A stretch of DNA of 64,000 nt from MGBC163016 sp964462135 (GCA_964462135.1 CAYWWK010000007.1:22701-86700); one strand, 5' to 3'; shown: positions 53,323 through 62,245, counted from the first letter of the stretch. Made by a program: numbers and translations. Notes: generated by a model from the letters alone, not told the origin.

Positions 53323-54319
53323 GGGTGACGCCGGCAGTCGACTTGATGTCGTCTTGGGCTGCCTGACCCAGGTGGGAAGCAGAAGCCAGGGCGCTCAGGC
53401 GTGCGAAGCGGGGCGCGTCTGGGTTGGTGGCAAGCCGGCTTCAAAGAAGCATATCGTCTCTGAGGGAGACGTCATCGTCATCGAACTGGAGGATGACGAT
53501 GACGTGCTTGTTCCTGAACCCATTGATCTTGATGTCAGATACGAGGATGAGCACCTGATCGTGCTGTCGAAGCCCGCAGGCATCATCACGCATCCCAGCG
53601 CCGATCATCAGCGGGGAACGCTGGCTGCCGCATTGCTCTTCCGCTATGGGCGGGAGGGCCTTTGCGATGTGCAGGGCGAACACGATCGCCCAGGGATCGT
53701 CCACCGGCTGGACGGCGATACGAGCGGTCTCATGCTTGCTGCCAGATCTGATGAGGTGGGATATGCCCTCATGGACGCCATCGCCACGAAATCAGTGGAC
53801 AGACGCTATCTGGCATTGGTCCATGGCGTCATTTCGGTGGATTCGGGCATGGTTGATGTTCCCATCCAGCGCCATCCCAAGGAGCGTACGATGATGGCCG
53901 TGGGTGACGGTCCCTCTGCCCGGGAGGCCATCACCACCTTCAAGGTTCTCCAGCGCTTTGAGGCCAGCGCGAAGGATCACGGCTATACGCTTGTCGAGTG
54001 CAAGCTCTATACAGGGCGAACCCATCAGATCCGTGTCCATATGCAATACATCAAGCATCCTGTTGTGGGTGATGCCACCTACACCACCTATGCACCCAAA
54101 GACAGCAGGGCCTCCTTGGGCCTGCACCGCCAGTTCCTGCATTCCTACCGTTTGGGTTTCACACACCCTGTGACGGGGGAGGATCTGTCGTTTCGCGACG
54201 TGCTTCCCGAGGACCTTTCGCAGGTTCTCGATGCCTTGCAGCAGAGAGATTCGTCATTGACCGAATACGGTGAAGAGGTTATGGGGAAAGAGGGGCTATG
54301 CGCATCCTGTTGGGAGTGA
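53291..54319 (+). CDS. RluD-family 23S rRNA/tRNA pseudouridine synthase
   Basis: The 342-aa enzyme converts uridine to pseudouridine in RNA; RluD acts on helix 69 of 23S rRNA, but the target here is not proven. An S4-like domain covers about residues 10-70 (AGSRLDVVLG...GRVWVGGKPASKKH). Then follow the catalytic HRLDGDTSGLMLAA (Asp nucleophile) and, later, TGRTHQIRVHMQYIKHPVVGD. Translation probably starts at ATG 53291 within lspA, with GGAAGG about 7 nt upstream. It overlaps coaBC by 22 nt. Confidence 0.93.
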   Translation: MGRQISHRATEGDAGSRLDVVLGCLTQVGSRSQGAQACEAGRVWVGGKPASKKHIVSEGDVIVIELEDDDDVLVPEPIDLDVRYEDEHLIVLSKPAGIITHPSADHQRGTLAAALLFRYGREGLCDVQGEHDRPGIVHRLDGDTSGLMLAARSDEVGYALMDAIATKSVDRRYLALVHGVISVDSGMVDVPIQRHPKERTMMAVGDGPSAREAITTFKVLQRFEASAKDHGYTLVECKLYTGRTHQIRVHMQYIKHPVVGDATYTTYAPKDSRASLGLHRQFLHSYRLGFTHPVTGEDLSFRDVLPEDLSQVLDALQQRDSSLTEYGEEVMGKEGLCASCWE

Positions 54320-55515
54320 GCGGCGGCATCGCTGCCTACAAAGCCTGCGAGATCGTGCGTTCGTTTCAGAAGAGGGGCTTTGAGGTATCGGTGATCATGA
54401 CGCAGAACGCGACGAGGTTCATCGGCATCGAGACGTTTCGAGCGCTGACGGGAGATGATGTGCACTCCTCACTGTTCGATGCCGATGACCCCATTCCGCA
54501 CATTCACTTGGCTGAGGCGGCAGATGCGTTCGTCATTGCGCCCGCCACCGCCAATGTGTGCGCCAAGCTTGCCTCAGGCATCGCCGATGATCTGCTGAGC
54601 GCAACCGCGCTTGCAAGCACCTGCCCTCTCTTCGTGGCCCCTGCCATGAACGTTCACATGTTCGAACACCCGGCAACCCAGCAGAATCTGAAGACGCTGG
54701 AAGAGCGGGGTGCCCACATCATCGCCCCGGATTCGGGATATCTTGCCTGTGGGGAAGTGGGAGTGGGAAAGCTGCCAGAGCCAGAGGATATCGTCTGTGC
54801 GGTGTCCGAGCACCTTTCTTCGCATCCTCGCTCCAGTGAGGGAATCCTGGCCGGTCGCAAGGTGCTTATCACCTCCGGCCCCACCGTTGAACCTATTGAT
54901 CCTATCCGCTTCGTCTCCAACCGATCAAGCGGAAAGATGGGATCAGCACTTGCGAAGGCGGCTGTTCAGGCCGGAGCCCAGGTGAGCGTCGTCAGTGGAC
55001 CGGTGGGTGTGCCTTATGATGCCAAGGCCCAGGTTGTCTTCGTGCAGACGGCGAAGGAGATGCTTTCGGCGGTTCTTCAGAAGTCCGAGGAGGCGGACAT
55101 CCTCATCTGTGCTGCTGCGGTTTCAGATATGCGGCCGGATGAGGCTGCCTTACAGAAGCTCAAAAAGGGCCATGACGATGAGAGGCTTGCCTGCATCCGC
55201 ATGGTACCGAATCCTGATATCCTCTATGAGGTGGGATGCCGCAAGCATGCAGGGCAGGTCATCGTCGGGTTCGCAGCAGAGACCGAGGATGCCGTTGAGC
55301 ATGGACGAGAGAAGCTTGCCCGCAAGGGGGCAGATATCATGGTGGTCAACGATGTGGCGGCCCATGATGTCTTCGGAAGTGACACTAACACCGTTTTCAT
55401 CATCACGGAGGATGAGGAACGGGCATTGGGGGAACTGCCGAAGACGGAGGTGGCGAAACAGGTTCTCGGTAAAGCCGCTTCGATGCTGCTGGACGAGGTT
55501 TGCGCCCGCCCGTAG
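54298..55515 (+). CDS. coaBC: Bifunctional phosphopantothenoylcysteine decarboxylase/synthetase
   Basis: CoaBC (Dfp) catalyses two steps of coenzyme A biosynthesis. The FMN-dependent decarboxylase half (residues ~1-180) contains GVSGGIAAYKACEI, the HIHLAEAADAFVIAPATAN segment and PAMNVHMFEHPATQQN. The CTP-dependent synthetase half (~185-400) has VLITSGPTVEPIDPIRFVSNRSSGKMG and VVNDVAAHDVFGSD. At 405 aa both domains are complete. It overlaps the preceding gene by 22 nt and ends the ileS-lspA-rluD-coaBC run. Confidence 0.94.
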   Translation: MRILLGVSGGIAAYKACEIVRSFQKRGFEVSVIMTQNATRFIGIETFRALTGDDVHSSLFDADDPIPHIHLAEAADAFVIAPATANVCAKLASGIADDLLSATALASTCPLFVAPAMNVHMFEHPATQQNLKTLEERGAHIIAPDSGYLACGEVGVGKLPEPEDIVCAVSEHLSSHPRSSEGILAGRKVLITSGPTVEPIDPIRFVSNRSSGKMGSALAKAAVQAGAQVSVVSGPVGVPYDAKAQVVFVQTAKEMLSAVLQKSEEADILICAAAVSDMRPDEAALQKLKKGHDDERLACIRMVPNPDILYEVGCRKHAGQVIVGFAAETEDAVEHGREKLARKGADIMVVNDVAAHDVFGSDTNTVFIITEDEERALGELPKTEVAKQVLGKAASMLLDEVCARP

Positions 55516-55770
55516 CGGAGGTCGTCATGCGATAGCGTGCGGCTTGTCTCGGATGAATCTCGCACTCCCGCTGCGCTCGTGCCTGCAGCGCAGGCGTCGT
55601 CTCCTCCCAGACGACAGAAGTTCGCTCGCGTCAAGGCACGCTCCGCTCTTCGGCCTTGACTCTCGCGGCTGCCGTGCGGAAGATCATCGCACGCCAGTGA
55701 ACCTGCGCAGGCTCAAATCTCGCTCGCCATGCTCGCGCCTGCTTTCGCAGGATGTCATCCCGCCTGCGAA
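55516..55770. other. Non-coding region with consecutive hairpins
   Basis: No credible coding sequence is present between coaBC and the tRNA. The stretch contains a run of perfect inverted repeats: 55581-55586/55590-55595 (6 bp, 3-nt loop), 55596-55602/55609-55615 (7 bp), 55630-55637/55653-55660 (8 bp), the palindrome CCTGCGCAGG at 55702-55711, 55738-55742/55747-55751 (5 bp), and TTCGCAGG/CCTGCGAA at 55744-55751/55763-55770, which competes with the previous one. It may be a structured untranslated RNA, a remnant of a repeat element, or the coaBC 3' end. A longer antiphase frame runs through it but has no coding character. Confidence 0.5.
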
Positions 55771-55772
55771 AC

Positions 55773-55800
55773 AAGAGGAGAACCCGTAGGTTCTCCTCTT
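55773..55800 (-). terminator. Terminator after tRNA-Pro
   Basis: A perfect 12-bp stem (55773-55784 with 55789-55800) and a 4-nt loop lie about 8 nt past the tRNA 3' end. On the minus strand it is followed by GTTTC. The plus-strand side is TTTGGTTTC, so it may also stop coaBC transcripts. Confidence 0.75.
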
Positions 55801-55807
55801 TGGTTTC

Positions 55808-55884
<77 letters not shown>

Positions 55885-55915
55885 ACATATGTCCGCTGCA
55901 AAAAGCAGCCCGCAT

Positions 55916-55944
55916 ATAATAGCGTTACCTTGATTTCGTTTCAA
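55916..55944 (-). promoter_or_regulatory. Promoter of tRNA-Pro
   Basis: On the minus strand, TTGAAA (55939-55944) and TATTAT (55916-55921) are 17 nt apart, ~30 nt before the tRNA. Between promoter and tRNA lies a GCTGC-TTTTT-GCAGC hairpin (55895-55909). Confidence 0.8.
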
Positions 55945-55949
55945 GGGCT

Positions 55950-56834
55950 TTACGATGTCATCCTCACACCGACGTAAACGGCATCCTCAGGCAGTCCCTT
56001 GATGCTGTAGATCTCAGAGAGCGGGATGGCCGACACGCGCCAGGAATAGGTACCCGTCTCACCCTCGACCGTGCCCATGGTATAGGTGTTTCCCGAATTG
56101 TCCTCGCCGCTTTTCTCGATGGTGCTTTCGTTGAGCCCCTCCGCGGTGATGGCGGCCTGAACGGCGGCATCAACGCTCTTCGAAGTGAAGTCGGCGTAGT
56201 GCAGAACCATGTTCACGCCGTTTTCGCGGTCGATCTGCAGATTCCATGCTCCGTTCAGAAGCTTCGCGGCCTCAGCGGCGCTGGCATGGTCTATGCCGGA
56301 AAGATACACCGACCCCGCCTCAGCGGCGCTGACGTCAGCAGGAAGCTTGACAAGCTCATAGATGGAACTGCTTTCCTTGACGGGCATTTCCAAGATATTG
56401 AGACCCGCTGCCTGAAGCGTTGCCAGGATGGAAGCATTGTCAAGAGACATCAGCGAGTACAGCTGGGGCAGATCGTAGGACACCTCTTGGGAGAGGCTGT
56501 CCATGACTGCCTGCTCCTGGCGTTTGGGCTCATTGACGACCCCATCGAAATACCATGCCAGGAACAGCGCTCCTATCAGAGCGGCTATGACAAGGAACAC
56601 GATGGTGCCTCGCCTGACGTTGCGGGGAGGATCAAGAGGCCTTGTCAGGACATCGGCATTGGGATAGAGAACCTTGTCATCAGGCCTCCTTTTGGAAGAT
56701 CTGATGTCCTTTTCGCTTTTGAAGATGCTCGAGATGGGATTTTCTCGCTGCTTCTTGGAGGCTTCTTCTTCAGGCGTGAGATCATCAGGAGAAGCTTCAG
56801 TTCCCTCTGGATGGTTCTTCGATTCTTCTGTCAT
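55950..56834 (-). CDS. Single-pass membrane protein of unknown function
   Basis: No family is recognised. The 294 aa have an acidic/Lys-rich cytoplasmic N terminus (~1-75), one membrane helix (GTIVFLVIAALIGALFLAWYF, about 76-96) and a ~200-residue extracytoplasmic part. That part is mixed alpha/beta with two parts of similar style (SYDLPQLYSLMSLDN and the later DFTSKSVDAAVQAAITAEGLN). No Cys motif or catalytic signature is seen. The gene lies alone upstream of tRNA-Pro and is divergent from terC. An extended -10 (56870-56878) precedes it. Confidence 0.7.
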   Translation of the reverse strand: MTEESKNHPEGTEASPDDLTPEEEASKKQRENPISSIFKSEKDIRSSKRRPDDKVLYPNADVLTRPLDPPRNVRRGTIVFLVIAALIGALFLAWYFDGVVNEPKRQEQAVMDSLSQEVSYDLPQLYSLMSLDNASILATLQAAGLNILEMPVKESSSIYELVKLPADVSAAEAGSVYLSGIDHASAAEAAKLLNGAWNLQIDRENGVNMVLHYADFTSKSVDAAVQAAITAEGLNESTIEKSGEDNSGNTYTMGTVEGETGTYSWRVSAIPLSEIYSIKGLPEDAVYVGVRMTS

Positions 56835-56869
56835 CCGCTGCCGTTCCCCTTCAATTCGATAACCGCTGG

Positions 56870-56878
56870 ATTATATCA
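56870..56878 (-). promoter_or_regulatory. Extended -10 promoter element
   Basis: Minus-strand TG-A-TATAAT lies 36-44 nt before the ATG at 56834. No strong -35 is visible, which fits an extended -10 promoter. Confidence 0.55.
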
Positions 56879-56913
56879 TTGAGCTTCCGACTTCATTTTG
56901 ATAGGGTTTGGCC

Positions 56914-57753
56914 ATGGATCTTTCGATATTCACAACGCCTGAAGCATGGATCAGTCTCGTCACGCTCACCTTCTTGGAGATCGTGCTTGGAGTCGACAAC
57001 ATCGTATTCATCTCCATCACGACGGATCGTCTGCCGAAGGAAAAGCAGCATATCGGACGCAAACTTGGTCTTGCGGGTGCGCTGGTCATGCGCTGCCTGT
57101 TCCTGTGCTTTGCAAGCTGGCTTGTCCATATGACCTTCGTGCTGGTGGACATCAATCTGGGCGGGTATCACCATGGCCTCAGCATCCGTGATGTGGTGAT
57201 GCTTGCTGGAGGTGCCTATCTCATCTACAAGGGAATCGTCGAGGTGCGCGAGATGCTCTTGCTCACGGAAGTCAAAGCGGAGCATTCCGAAGAGCACAAG
57301 ATGCGCCATCGCATAGGTCTTGGCCAGGCTGTGGGGACCATCATGGTGATGGATATCGTCTTCTCCATCGATTCTGTCATCACAGCGGTTGGTTTGGCGG
57401 AGCATCTGATCGTGATGATAGCCGCTGTGATCATAGCCGTGGTGCTGATGATGATCTTCATCGACCCCATCTCTGACTTCATCAACGCCCATGCCGAGAT
57501 GAAGATACTGGCCCTCGTCTTCATCGTTGCCATCGGCATACTGCTCGTCTTGGATTCCCTGGGCATCACCACAGGAGTGGAATTGCTTGACATGCACCTT
57601 GAGAAGCTCATGGTCTATTTCGCCATGATCTTCGCTATCGTGCTCGAATTCATCCAGATGCGATACAACACCAACCTTGAGAAGTATCGTGCCAGCCTCA
57701 AAGCCGACGACGCTCCTTTGCAGACAGAGGGGCGCGATCAGAGTCAGGAATAG
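56914..57753 (+). CDS. TerC/Alx-family membrane protein
   Basis: The 279-aa multi-pass protein belongs to the TerC family, whose members move metal ions such as Mn2+ or protect against tellurite. The family opening LTFLEIVLGVDNIVFI and the second conserved acidic helix VMDIVFSIDSVITAVG are present; the two Asp-containing helices are the expected ion site. The polar loop around 116-140 is Glu-rich. ATG 56914 is preferred to TTG 56908. It ends 10 nt inside the convergent lipid-kinase gene. Together with mntP it may indicate manganese handling, but the substrate is unproven. Confidence 0.88.
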   Translation: MDLSIFTTPEAWISLVTLTFLEIVLGVDNIVFISITTDRLPKEKQHIGRKLGLAGALVMRCLFLCFASWLVHMTFVLVDINLGGYHHGLSIRDVVMLAGGAYLIYKGIVEVREMLLLTEVKAEHSEEHKMRHRIGLGQAVGTIMVMDIVFSIDSVITAVGLAEHLIVMIAAVIIAVVLMMIFIDPISDFINAHAEMKILALVFIVAIGILLVLDSLGITTGVELLDMHLEKLMVYFAMIFAIVLEFIQMRYNTNLEKYRASLKADDAPLQTEGRDQSQE

Positions 57754-58652
57754 ATCCTGACGCATTCCTCCGAGACCACGAAGCGGGCTGCCATGGGAAG
57801 GACCCGCGCCTTGAAAGGCGTCATCCTGTCGGTCACTTCGCCGTCGAACTGCATGCGAAGCGGAGGGTCGGCCACGACGGACACTTCCCGGGCCTGATAG
57901 ATGTCGAAGGCATCGGTTCTGGTGGGAAACCCGCCATCCTTGTCCAGGATCGCGGCGAAGAGGGCCGGTATCAGGCCGAACGCATCCTTGGTGCGCAGGA
58001 TGACCACATCAAGCATCCCGTCCCGTGGCTTGTTCTCATGAACCACGGTGATGTCGAATTGCAGTTTGGCGAAATTGATCAGGAGGACCCCTACGCCATC
58101 GCAGATGACCTCGTTGTCATCCATCGTGAGTCGAAACGTTGAGACCTGCGGAAGGGCATTGGTCACGGCAGACGTGAAGTAGGCCATCTGCCCCAACAGC
58201 TTCTTGCCATTCTCGGCGTCCTTCATGATGGTGGCATCATATCCGGCTCCAGCCATCATCATGAAGCCGAACCGCTCTCCATCGCTCAAGGTTATCTCAC
58301 CCAGATCGAAATCCATGACGCGACCCTCGCGGAGCATCTTCGCCAAGGCGTGGGGTTCTGCGGGGCTGGCAAGGTTCGAACAGAGGAGATTGGCCGTACC
58401 GGCGGGGAAGGGGAGGATGGGTATGCCCGTGTCAGCAAGAAGATGCGTGACGGTGGCGAGGGTGCCGTCACCGCCCGAAGCGACAACGCAGTCGAAGCGG
58501 TCGGCATCGGCGAGGAACGTGCGCAGATCCGTGGCGCCATCGCTTGAACGGATGACCACCTCATCGGCATCTTCAGCATAGGCCCGGATGAAGTCGAAGA
58601 TAGCCCCATCTCCCAGACCTGCTGCAAGGTTGTTCACCACCAGCAGCTTCAT
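57744..58652 (-). CDS. Diacylglycerol kinase-type lipid kinase
   Basis: The 302-aa cytoplasmic kinase belongs to the DagK catalytic family (YegS/DgkB-like), which phosphorylates diacylglycerol or related lipids. Catalytic-core motifs are VVASGGDGTLATVTHLL (GGDGT), FPAGTANLLCSNL and GFMMMAGAGYDA. The C-terminal beta-sandwich domain includes DGMLDVVI and MQFDGEV. The start ATG 58652 lies close to the RNase D start on the other strand. The lipid substrate is unknown. Confidence 0.9.
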   Translation of the reverse strand: MKLLVVNNLAAGLGDGAIFDFIRAYAEDADEVVIRSSDGATDLRTFLADADRFDCVVASGGDGTLATVTHLLADTGIPILPFPAGTANLLCSNLASPAEPHALAKMLREGRVMDFDLGEITLSDGERFGFMMMAGAGYDATIMKDAENGKKLLGQMAYFTSAVTNALPQVSTFRLTMDDNEVICDGVGVLLINFAKLQFDITVVHENKPRDGMLDVVILRTKDAFGLIPALFAAILDKDGGFPTRTDAFDIYQAREVSVVADPPLRMQFDGEVTDRMTPFKARVLPMAARFVVSEECVRIYS

Positions 58653-58699
58653 TGAGCACTCCCTTTCGCTTGATGACTGATAGTATTACAGAGTAAAGG

Positions 58700-59878
58700 T
58701 TGGCAATTGCGGAAAGATCCATTGTTCCATTGAAATACATCAAAGACGACAGATCCCTTGAGGAATTCATAGCCAAAGCCCAAAGGTCGCAGATTCTTGC
58801 CTGCGACACGGAGTTTCTGCGCGAGAAGACCTACTATCCCAAGCTCTGCCTGATACAGATGGCCACCGATGATGACATCGCCATCATCGACCCCTTCGCC
58901 ATAGAAGATCTCACCTGCCTGTCCGCCCTTCTTGAGGATCCAAGCATCATGAAGGTGTTCCATGCGGCCACCCAGGATATCGAGATACTCCTGCGTGAGG
59001 TGGGAAGCGTTCCCTGGCCCCTGTTCGACACGCAGATCGCCGCAGCGCTTCTGGGATTCAGCCACCAGGTGGGCTTGGCGCAACTGGTCAGTTCGATATG
59101 CGGGGTCACGCTGAAGAAGACTGACTCCTTCACGGACTGGTCACTGCGCCCTCTCTCCAAAAGCCAGCTTGAATATGCATCAGGAGACGTTGCCTTTCTG
59201 CCTGAGTTGTATGTGTGCATGCGTGAGATGCTCATCGATCAGGAACGCCTTGACTGGCTTGAGCCTGATTTCAGGGAACTGGCTCGCTCAGAGCGCTATC
59301 TGGTTGACCCGTATGAGCGATTCAGGCATCTCAAGCGGGCGAACCAGCTCAATCGACGCCAGCTGGCTGCGGCACGCGAAGTGGCGGCCTGGCGCGAGAA
59401 GCGCGCCCAGGAAGTGAACATCCCCCGCAAATGGGTTCTCTCTGATGAGCAGGTGGTCGAGGTGTGTCGCAAGGAGGCCCGCAAGATCGATGATCTGTAC
59501 TTGATCCGGGGCATGAGGGAGAAGCTGCCGGTGAAGGACGCGCGTCAGGTGGCTGCGCTCATCGACAAGGCGCTTCATCTTCCACCAGACCAGCTTCCCG
59601 AGCTTGAGCGCGGCTCTGCAAGCGAGCCGAACGTGGACAGCGCCTTGGATATGATGCTTGCGCTGACTCGGCTCATTGCCAAGGAGCACGGTATAGCCAT
59701 GCAGACTCTGGCCTCCAATGCCGATCTCACCAATCTTGCCCGTGGCCATGGAGATGAGTCAGGGCTTCTGCGGGGATGGCGTCGCAAACTGATAGGGGAG
59801 AAGCTGCTCATGCTCCTTCAGGGAAAGCTTGCGCTTTCTCTTGAGGAGGGCGAGCTGAAGGTTCGATCCCTGCCATGA
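58700..59878 (+). CDS. rnd: Ribonuclease D
   Basis: This 3'-5' exoribonuclease for tRNA and small RNA maturation has an N-terminal DEDD exonuclease domain. The Exo I motif is LACDTEFLREKTYYPKLCLIQ, Exo II is FHAATQDIEIL, and Exo III is LEYASGDVAFLPELY (Tyr/Asp positions). One or two HRDC-like helical domains follow (about 210-290 and 310-390). Size 392 aa matches the family. The start is TTG 58700 with AAAGG only 1 nt upstream; TTG 58730 is an alternative, so the N terminus is uncertain. Confidence 0.92.
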   Translation: MAIAERSIVPLKYIKDDRSLEEFIAKAQRSQILACDTEFLREKTYYPKLCLIQMATDDDIAIIDPFAIEDLTCLSALLEDPSIMKVFHAATQDIEILLREVGSVPWPLFDTQIAAALLGFSHQVGLAQLVSSICGVTLKKTDSFTDWSLRPLSKSQLEYASGDVAFLPELYVCMREMLIDQERLDWLEPDFRELARSERYLVDPYERFRHLKRANQLNRRQLAAAREVAAWREKRAQEVNIPRKWVLSDEQVVEVCRKEARKIDDLYLIRGMREKLPVKDARQVAALIDKALHLPPDQLPELERGSASEPNVDSALDMMLALTRLIAKEHGIAMQTLASNADLTNLARGHGDESGLLRGWRRKLIGEKLLMLLQGKLALSLEEGELKVRSLP

Positions 59879-59906
59879 AAGAGCCTCGATATACCGAACA
59901 GATGTA

Positions 59907-59915
59907 TGTTATGAT
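59907..59915 (+). promoter_or_regulatory. Extended -10 element before metallopeptidase gene
   Basis: TG-T-TATGAT lies 24 nt upstream of the ATG at 59940; the spacing to the start is suitable, but a -35 is not recognisable. Confidence 0.5.
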
Positions 59916-59939
59916 AGGACTGTCCGAAAGGAGTCATAT

Positions 59940-60602
59940 ATGACCTACAGCTATGCATTGTTGGTGGTGGTCACGCTGATCATCGGCCTTGGCGCTCAAG
60001 GCTATGTCAATGGTCGCCTGAAGAAGTACTCCCGCGTTGCCAATTCAACGGGTCTGTCCGGTGCGCAAACTGCCAATGGGATGCTTGCCTATTACGGCAT
60101 AAAGAACGTGGAGGTTCGCCGGGGAGGACCAGGACAGGATTTCTTCGACCCTCGCACGAATTCCGTCACGCTTTCACCTGAGGCCTTTGATTCCACCTCG
60201 GTGACCGCAACAGCAACCGCCTGCCATGAAGTGGGCCATGCCTGCCAATACGCGTTCGGCTACACTCCCATGAAGGTGAGGGGCGCCATCGTACCCGTTG
60301 CCAATGTGGCCTCCAATGCGTGGATCTTCCTCCTCATGATCGGCATCTTCATGAATCTGGCGGGTTTGGTGAACCTCGCCATCATCATGTATGCGGCTGT
60401 CGTGCTCTTCCAGCTGGTCACCCTGCCGGTTGAGTTCAACGCCTCTCGCCGCGCCATGGCCTACATGGGAAGCATCGGGCTTCCGGCCGCTGAACAGAAA
60501 GGGTCGTTCGATGTGCTGAGGGCCTGCGCCTTCACCTATGTGGCAGCTGCCCTGACTTCCATTCTGCAACTGCTCTGGCTCCTTGGCCAGAGCAGGGACT
60601 GA
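59940..60602 (+). CDS. YugP-type zinc metallopeptidase
   Basis: The 220-aa membrane protein carries the HExxH zinc motif in TACHEVGHACQYAFGY. Two or three hydrophobic segments flank it (first helix ALLVVVTLIIGLGAQGYVNG, later WIFLLMIGIFMNLAGLVNLAII). The later LPVEFNASRRAM segment supplies the third zinc-ligand Glu. This is typical for the neutral zinc metallopeptidase family (YugP). Its substrate is not known. AAAGGAG ends 5 nt before the ATG. It ends 4 nt before xseA, so the two may be co-transcribed. Confidence 0.9.
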   Translation: MTYSYALLVVVTLIIGLGAQGYVNGRLKKYSRVANSTGLSGAQTANGMLAYYGIKNVEVRRGGPGQDFFDPRTNSVTLSPEAFDSTSVTATATACHEVGHACQYAFGYTPMKVRGAIVPVANVASNAWIFLLMIGIFMNLAGLVNLAIIMYAAVVLFQLVTLPVEFNASRRAMAYMGSIGLPAAEQKGSFDVLRACAFTYVAAALTSILQLLWLLGQSRD

Positions 60603-60606
60603 GCCC

Positions 60607-61947
60607 ATGGTCCAGGCATCCTCTGAGGCGGTCAGCGTCGCTGCAGCCCTCGCTCTTGCCAAGGGCAGGCTCGAAGGCATATCCCTGCGCATCGTAGGTG
60701 AGGTCTCAGAGCTTTCGAACAAGCCAGGATACTCAGCCGTCTATTTCACCTTGAAGGATGGCGACGAGAAGGCTGCGCTTCCCTGTCTCATGTGGATGAA
60801 CCGATACAAGGCGGCAGATGTCAGCCTCAAGGTTGGCGCCTTGGTCGAGGTGACAGGCAGATTCAGTCTCTATGCGCCGAAAGGACGGATGAACTTCGAT
60901 GTCTCTTCCCTGACGCTCTCGGGGGAAGGGGATATCCGTCTGCGGATTGCCCAGCTGGCGAAGAAGCTTGAGGCGGAAGGGCTCATGAGGCCGGAGGCGA
61001 AGCTACCCGTGCCGGCCTTTCCGCGTCGCATAGGGCTCGTAACGTCTCCTCGAGGGGCTGCTGTCTATGACGTGCTGCGCACCCTTCGCCGCAGATATCC
61101 TTTGGCTGAGGTGCTGGTGGCAGGGGTGCCTGTGGAGGGCAAGGATGCACCGGATCACCTCATCGCTGGTCTTGATGAGGTGCAGACGGCAGGCGTGGAC
61201 GTCATCTTGCTGGTGCGCGGAGGAGGGTCCTTCGAAGATCTCATGCCCTTCAATGATGAACGCCTTGCCCGTCATATCGCAGGCATGCCCGTGCCGGTGA
61301 TCACGGGCATCGGCCATGAACCTGACACCTCAATCGCCGATATGGTCTCAGATATGCGGGCCTCCACACCCACCGCAGCCGCTGAGGCGGCGGCTCCCTC
61401 GCTGACTGACATCTCATCACGGCTGCATGCCCTTGCACGTCGCTTGGGATTCGCCCAGAGCGCTTCATTGAATCAGGCGCGCAAGTCGCTTTCGCGCCTG
61501 CAGTCGAACCCCGTGCTCTCTGATCCCATGGCGCCTATCCGTGATGAGGCTCAAGCCTTGGATGAGATCACAAACCGTCTGGAAGCGGCGCTGCCAGCCC
61601 AGCTGGCTCTTGCGCTCCAGAAAGTGCAAGCCATGCGTCTTCGGCTGTCCCAGATAGGTGTCGTCCTCCTCAAGGAACGTGTGCTGCAGACTGCTGAATG
61701 CAAAGCGGCTCTCATGAGTCTTTCGCGGAGCCTCTTGAATCCCTTCCAGGAAAGGCAATCGGTATACGCAGCGAAGCTCGAGGGGCTTTCGCCGCTTGCC
61801 ATTCTCTCCCGAGGCTACGCTGCCGTCTTCACTCCTGAAGGGAACGTCGTCTCCTCGGTCAATGAGGTTTCCGTCGAAAGCCTCATTGCCGTGAAGGTAT
61901 CTGATGGCACCATGGAATGCCGTGTTGAGCAGATAGACGCCGATTAG
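60607..61947 (+). CDS. xseA: Exodeoxyribonuclease VII large subunit
   Basis: This is the catalytic large subunit of a single-strand-specific exonuclease used in repair. An N-terminal OB-fold region (LRIVGEVSELSNKPGYSAVYFTLKD) is followed by the catalytic domain with RRIGLVTSPRGAAVYD, LLVRGGGSFEDLMPFND and TGIGHEPDTSIADMVSD. Then follows a long helical coiled-coil region and the C-terminal LSRGYAAVF. ATG 60607 gives 446 aa. The small subunit gene follows after 26 nt. Confidence 0.94.
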   Translation: MVQASSEAVSVAAALALAKGRLEGISLRIVGEVSELSNKPGYSAVYFTLKDGDEKAALPCLMWMNRYKAADVSLKVGALVEVTGRFSLYAPKGRMNFDVSSLTLSGEGDIRLRIAQLAKKLEAEGLMRPEAKLPVPAFPRRIGLVTSPRGAAVYDVLRTLRRRYPLAEVLVAGVPVEGKDAPDHLIAGLDEVQTAGVDVILLVRGGGSFEDLMPFNDERLARHIAGMPVPVITGIGHEPDTSIADMVSDMRASTPTAAAEAAAPSLTDISSRLHALARRLGFAQSASLNQARKSLSRLQSNPVLSDPMAPIRDEAQALDEITNRLEAALPAQLALALQKVQAMRLRLSQIGVVLLKERVLQTAECKAALMSLSRSLLNPFQERQSVYAAKLEGLSPLAILSRGYAAVFTPEGNVVSSVNEVSVESLIAVKVSDGTMECRVEQIDAD

Positions 61948-61973
61948 GAACGGATCAAGGAGGAACAAGCCTG

Positions 61974-62231
61974 ATGGAACGCACATCCAACCAATATGAA
62001 CAGCTCACATTCAAGGAGGCCATGGCCCAGCTTGAAGGCATCGTCTCGTCATTGGAATCCGGAGAGCTGGAATTGGAGGAGAGTTTGGAGCGCTATGGAC
62101 AGGGCGTCCAGCTTTTGACGGCATTGCAGGGAAAGCTCGACCGCGCCGAACAGAAGATCGAGGTGCTCATGGGGCAGCTGGCGGCTGCTCCTGACGATGA
62201 GGTGCAGGACAGCACCTTGTCAAAGGCTTGA
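61974..62231 (+). CDS. xseB: Exodeoxyribonuclease VII small subunit
   Basis: This 85-aa helical subunit is needed for ExoVII activity. It is recognised by LTFKEAMAQLEGIVSSLESGELELEESLERYGQGV. AAGGAGG about 8 nt before the ATG is a strong site. Confidence 0.94.
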   Translation: MERTSNQYEQLTFKEAMAQLEGIVSSLESGELELEESLERYGQGVQLLTALQGKLDRAEQKIEVLMGQLAAAPDDEVQDSTLSKA

Positions 62232-62245
62232 GGAAGGGGAATCCC

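Noticed and set aside
54995..55789. 264-codon plus frame across coaBC and the hairpin region
   Set aside because: It is antiphase to coaBC and very Arg/Ser-rich; no Shine-Dalgarno and no conserved motif.
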